From assembly GCA_900708905.1 (NCBI GenBank), contig CAADRB010000025.1:2102718-2166717 (forward strand): DNA of 64,000 bases, written 5' to 3'. Numbering within the stretch: the first letter of the stretch is position 1; every line of letters starts with the position of its first letter. This DNA comes from Hymenolepis diminuta. Taxonomy: Eukaryota > Platyhelminthes > Cestoda > Cyclophyllidea > Hymenolepididae. This document shows, piece after piece, positions 62,501-64,000 of this stretch. Position numbers and translations under genes: made by a program. Under the pieces are notes generated by a model that made no database searches, had not been told where the DNA came from, and worked only from the letters and a program-made list of their open reading frames with translations.

Positions 62501-64000
62501 GTTGGTTCAGGTAGTGGCACAATGATTGACACATTAGGGAATGGAAGAGGCGTTTCAACTCCATGATCCATCAACACAACTTCTTCCCATACCACTTCTT
62601 GTGTGTTTGGAGCATAAAATAGACGCAGTGGGAGTTTTGCTCGCAATTCAAGAGATGAATTAGCCACACTTGAAGTCTGAGGTGGCGTTTCAACACTCCC
62701 AATCATGCTAGGCAATGAGGAATGCGATGAGTGCTGAGTTAGACACTTCTCCCCAAGAACAATTTCTGGCAAGTTGACGTGTTTCTGGGTAGCTGAATAT
62801 GATTCCACATGTTCAGAGTCTGTGACAGCAAGATGGGTGGCAGAAGTCAGGTTTTCGTCTGAAACCATGGGTCTTGCTGTCTCAGATGTTGATGCACGAG
62901 AAAAGGCAATGGGCATCTCCTTTCCTGATTCATCAATATAGATTGCAGCTTCTGATGGAGATTCTTTTGATACACCGGGCAAAGCAGAAAGATGGTCTTC
63001 AGCCTCGAAACTAATTGCCTGTGTTGGTGATGGTACGGGGGGAAGAGATTTAACATTTGACATCTGTTCTTCTGCACTTTCAGTCAGACCAATATGAACG
63101 TCCTGGTCCAATTCTTCTGGATGAGAATACGTGGCCTTCACTGGAGCATACTCAAGAGGTTTAGTTTGTTCAATATAAAGACGGTCATTATGAGTTAGAC
63201 CAAGATGTAACGGAATGCAGCTCTCAGTCTCCACCGTTTCAGCAATTTCCATTCCGATAGGATGTGACATTGGAACCATAAGGTCAGAAATCGGAAGTAA
63301 AGGAGGTGTAGCGGTTGTTTTGTAGTGTTCCAAATCAGAAACAGGAATGCAAATTTCAGAAGGTATTTCAGTCGATACAAGAAGAGCTGATTCAACGGGG
63401 CGAGCATCACAAATATTACCGATGCGACTGGCAACGGAGGCTTCTGAGAAAGAAGCATTTACAACTGGGCGTTCTTCAACACATTCAACTTGAACTGGCT
63501 GAGCATATTCAACAGGGAGCGAGAAATGCAAATCTTGTGAAGAAGAGGGCATGAAAGATTTTTCAAAGAAAGGGATAGAGTCGGAATGAAAATTTTGATT
63601 TTCGACGCGACCCAAATCCGGACAATGAGGAGAAAGATCAGAAAATTCAGCAGCGGAGATATCAACAGGAACAGATGCCGAAAATTCTTCAAAAGACGGG
63701 AAGAGAGGTAAACAAGGAGCCTCCAAAGCGGACAATTCTTCTAATGAATCAGAAAGCTCAACAAGCCGAGATTCGGAAACAGCATGAGCCGCAGTATCAG
63801 ATGCGACAGCAGGGGGAGAAGTAGATTCAACTAATTCCGCCTCAGACTGAACTTCGCTTCCAACTTTAGTCTCAACCGCAGCCTGTGGTTCGTGCACTTG
63901 TGCTTGTGGAGCCTCTTCCACTTCTACTTCCACTTCCTCCACTGCTTCTCCTTCTTTCTCCTCCTCCTTTTCCTCCCTCGTGGCTACCGCCACCGCCTCC
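59593..64000 (-). CDS. Giant-exon acidic Ser/Glu-rich protein, 5' end outside window
   Basis: An uninterrupted frame of more than 1466 codons, ending at TAG 59593-59595 and still open at the window edge, so only the C-terminal part is present. The first visible codon is not a start. The protein is low in aromatic residues and rich in Ser, Glu, Pro and Thr, with no globular domain visible. Counting from the codon at 63993, acidic runs occur near residues 3-30, 687-700 (ASDDEDSDDGEENEEDY) and 755-790. Three copies of a short motif follow: SLAAFERLEQQI (~1026), SLSEFERIEAEV (~1066) and SLSEFLRVEQEC (~1103). The C-terminal third has many DSL/DSLE elements and the last residues are DDFEIIQPSEFDFPPKQK. 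Very large disordered acidic exons with short repeats occur in invertebrate giant ankyrins and in MAP1/Futsch-type proteins, so a neuronal cytoskeleton role is possible, but this is analogy, not a domain match. No ankyrin repeats, death domain or MAP1 light chain are in the window. Confidence 0.88.
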   Translation of the reverse strand, partial: EAVAVATREEKEEEKEGEAVEEVEVEVEEAPQAQVHEPQAAVETKVGSEVQSEAELVESTSPPAVASDTAAHAVSESRLVELSDSLEELSALEAPCLPLFPSFEEFSASVPVDISAAEFSDLSPHCPDLGRVENQNFHSDSIPFFEKSFMPSSSQDLHFSLPVEYAQPVQVECVEERPVVNASFSEASVASRIGNICDARPVESALLVSTEIPSEICIPVSDLEHYKTTATPPLLPISDLMVPMSHPIGMEIAETVETESCIPLHLGLTHNDRLYIEQTKPLEYAPVKATYSHPEELDQDVHIGLTESAEEQMSNVKSLPPVPSPTQAISFEAEDHLSALPGVSKESPSEAAIYIDESGKEMPIAFSRASTSETARPMVSDENLTSATHLAVTDSEHVESYSATQKHVNLPEIVLGEKCLTQHSSHSSLPSMIGSVETPPQTSSVANSSLELRAKLPLRLFYAPNTQEVVWEEVVLMDHGVETPLPFPNVSIIVPLPEPTLSISPQRSFVHTSESDRSVIEGTDLIPSYTSLPRPVSKEPEVGSRDDGNAPGDHVCLGASAPEIRPDRLVTEPSAEVMNLLSVAPISSAPVSSETMVSEVPPTIESLSSPAIASTSKEPSICSGELDVYVISPSSSEEETKQTQKKFQDSFVSEPSEGKVATVKEKEESGWDDLSQLAAAAGATLAAEYASDDEDSDDGEENEEDYRCKSIAMKQPRHHPAPEATLDRSSQLLSRLKFYGLGAQQVSQPSPRLYDVERGLSRDIEEESEDVEEQVAEEVILEDEEEELEDERPKLLIEGLESGLPTIPEVAGPLTPDDDEDLLNEEELPTDLKLVPAHEDEEGDEEDVSQTHSRPVSEYQQQLPSLSRLSASSQRSSFTTTATDITEESSQATVILVGSDTLSAAEQMHDVSRTTLTSLESDLNLMDGSRLSTAGSFPHISKEAADVLTQGQSGLASAISTDQVIEEKPSGGRHLADTVSTPSILERSTSSDIYCPQKGRLRGFPRKGDPGTSEPVLSKTEAMASQSPSLAAFERLEQQITASSSPDSLQKSSGEGKKSSSSKTNSSLSEFERIEAEVAKSSSGSSGELPSGAAKAAGDSSQSSLSEFLRVEQECTSSQESVHQQPIDTQLAALTHKTIDTIYEDVLAEQMCQSIETSRITDSSEIAGDADSLAQSSLHDSLAGSLSHREVLPTDLIRGVIRGARDVIERGFPRDRDSLGEADSSEEDFPQIMETSTDSLEGVHQHSQQGQWGDSSLSDEHNYSRHITDSLEDSGAALASGSRASTQPPSQSEVLFMLLPGPPPVPIQSSELPQVSLPRSTSGDEALLKKIDTDEDVQYKFLPGSMSITSLNLAQEQPLASQTDSNLGSTVFDISEDEFKGPLCPEHSMTESPLKSLSSSPILIHKKDVEDIPEISSPITPMAEPFSPKDISTSTVTKDHPCLIQEQETGDDFEIIQPSEFDFPPKQK

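Noticed and set aside
1..64000. Reassignment of TAA to a sense codon
   Set aside because: The small tail-anchored protein gene ends at a TAA followed by poly(A) signals, and the interrupted tracts are better explained as decayed sequence.
1..64000. CRISPR arrays, operons, rRNA genes
   Set aside because: Introns, intergenic spacing and repeats show nuclear eukaryotic DNA. No regular short direct-repeat array or rRNA sequence was seen.

Overview
This is a eukaryotic, AT-rich and gene-poor stretch with spliceosomal introns, many decayed dispersed repeats and one 50-base assembly gap (30002-30051, plus a single N at 31079). Short introns of 69-80 bases with plain GT..AG ends, an intronless lysine-rich linker histone, a very large exon for a disordered protein and tRNA-derived SINE relics all fit a parasitic flatworm (cestode or trematode). 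That assignment is an inference from style; no species marker was recognised.

Four protein-coding loci are well supported. (1) 10592-11086, +: a 164-residue acidic, coiled-coil, probably tail-anchored membrane protein with a spliced 5' UTR. (2) 17906-23211, +: a gene of at least six exons for a Ser/Thr-rich disordered protein; 713 residues are in the window and the 5' end was not found. All five introns join in phase, and a poly(A) signal lies about 200 bases past the stop. (3) 39773-40282, -: histone H1, 169 residues, intronless. (4) 59593 to beyond the right edge, -: a giant exon of at least 1466 codons for an acidic, Ser-rich protein with three SLxxFxRxE repeats, possibly a giant-ankyrin or MAP-like cytoskeletal protein. 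These four have no evident functional link.

Between the genes the DNA is mostly anonymous repeat debris. Recognisable pieces are: a piggyBac-type MITE (4820-5189); at least eight relics of a tRNA-headed SINE in two tail subfamilies; three further dispersed repeat families; a diverged tandem duplication inside an intron of gene 2; and a repeat pair around the assembly gap.

Weaker signals are given at low confidence: coding-like mosaics at 43.66-44.34 kb and 54.73-55.85 kb, a well-bordered candidate exon at 45884-46026, and a possible decayed LTR-element leader near 53.0 kb. At this base composition, open frames of around 100 codons are expected by chance several times in 64 kb, so isolated short frames are not called as genes. 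I found no convincing new multi-gene system. The unrecognised genes 1 and 2 and the giant exon are the best targets for follow-up.
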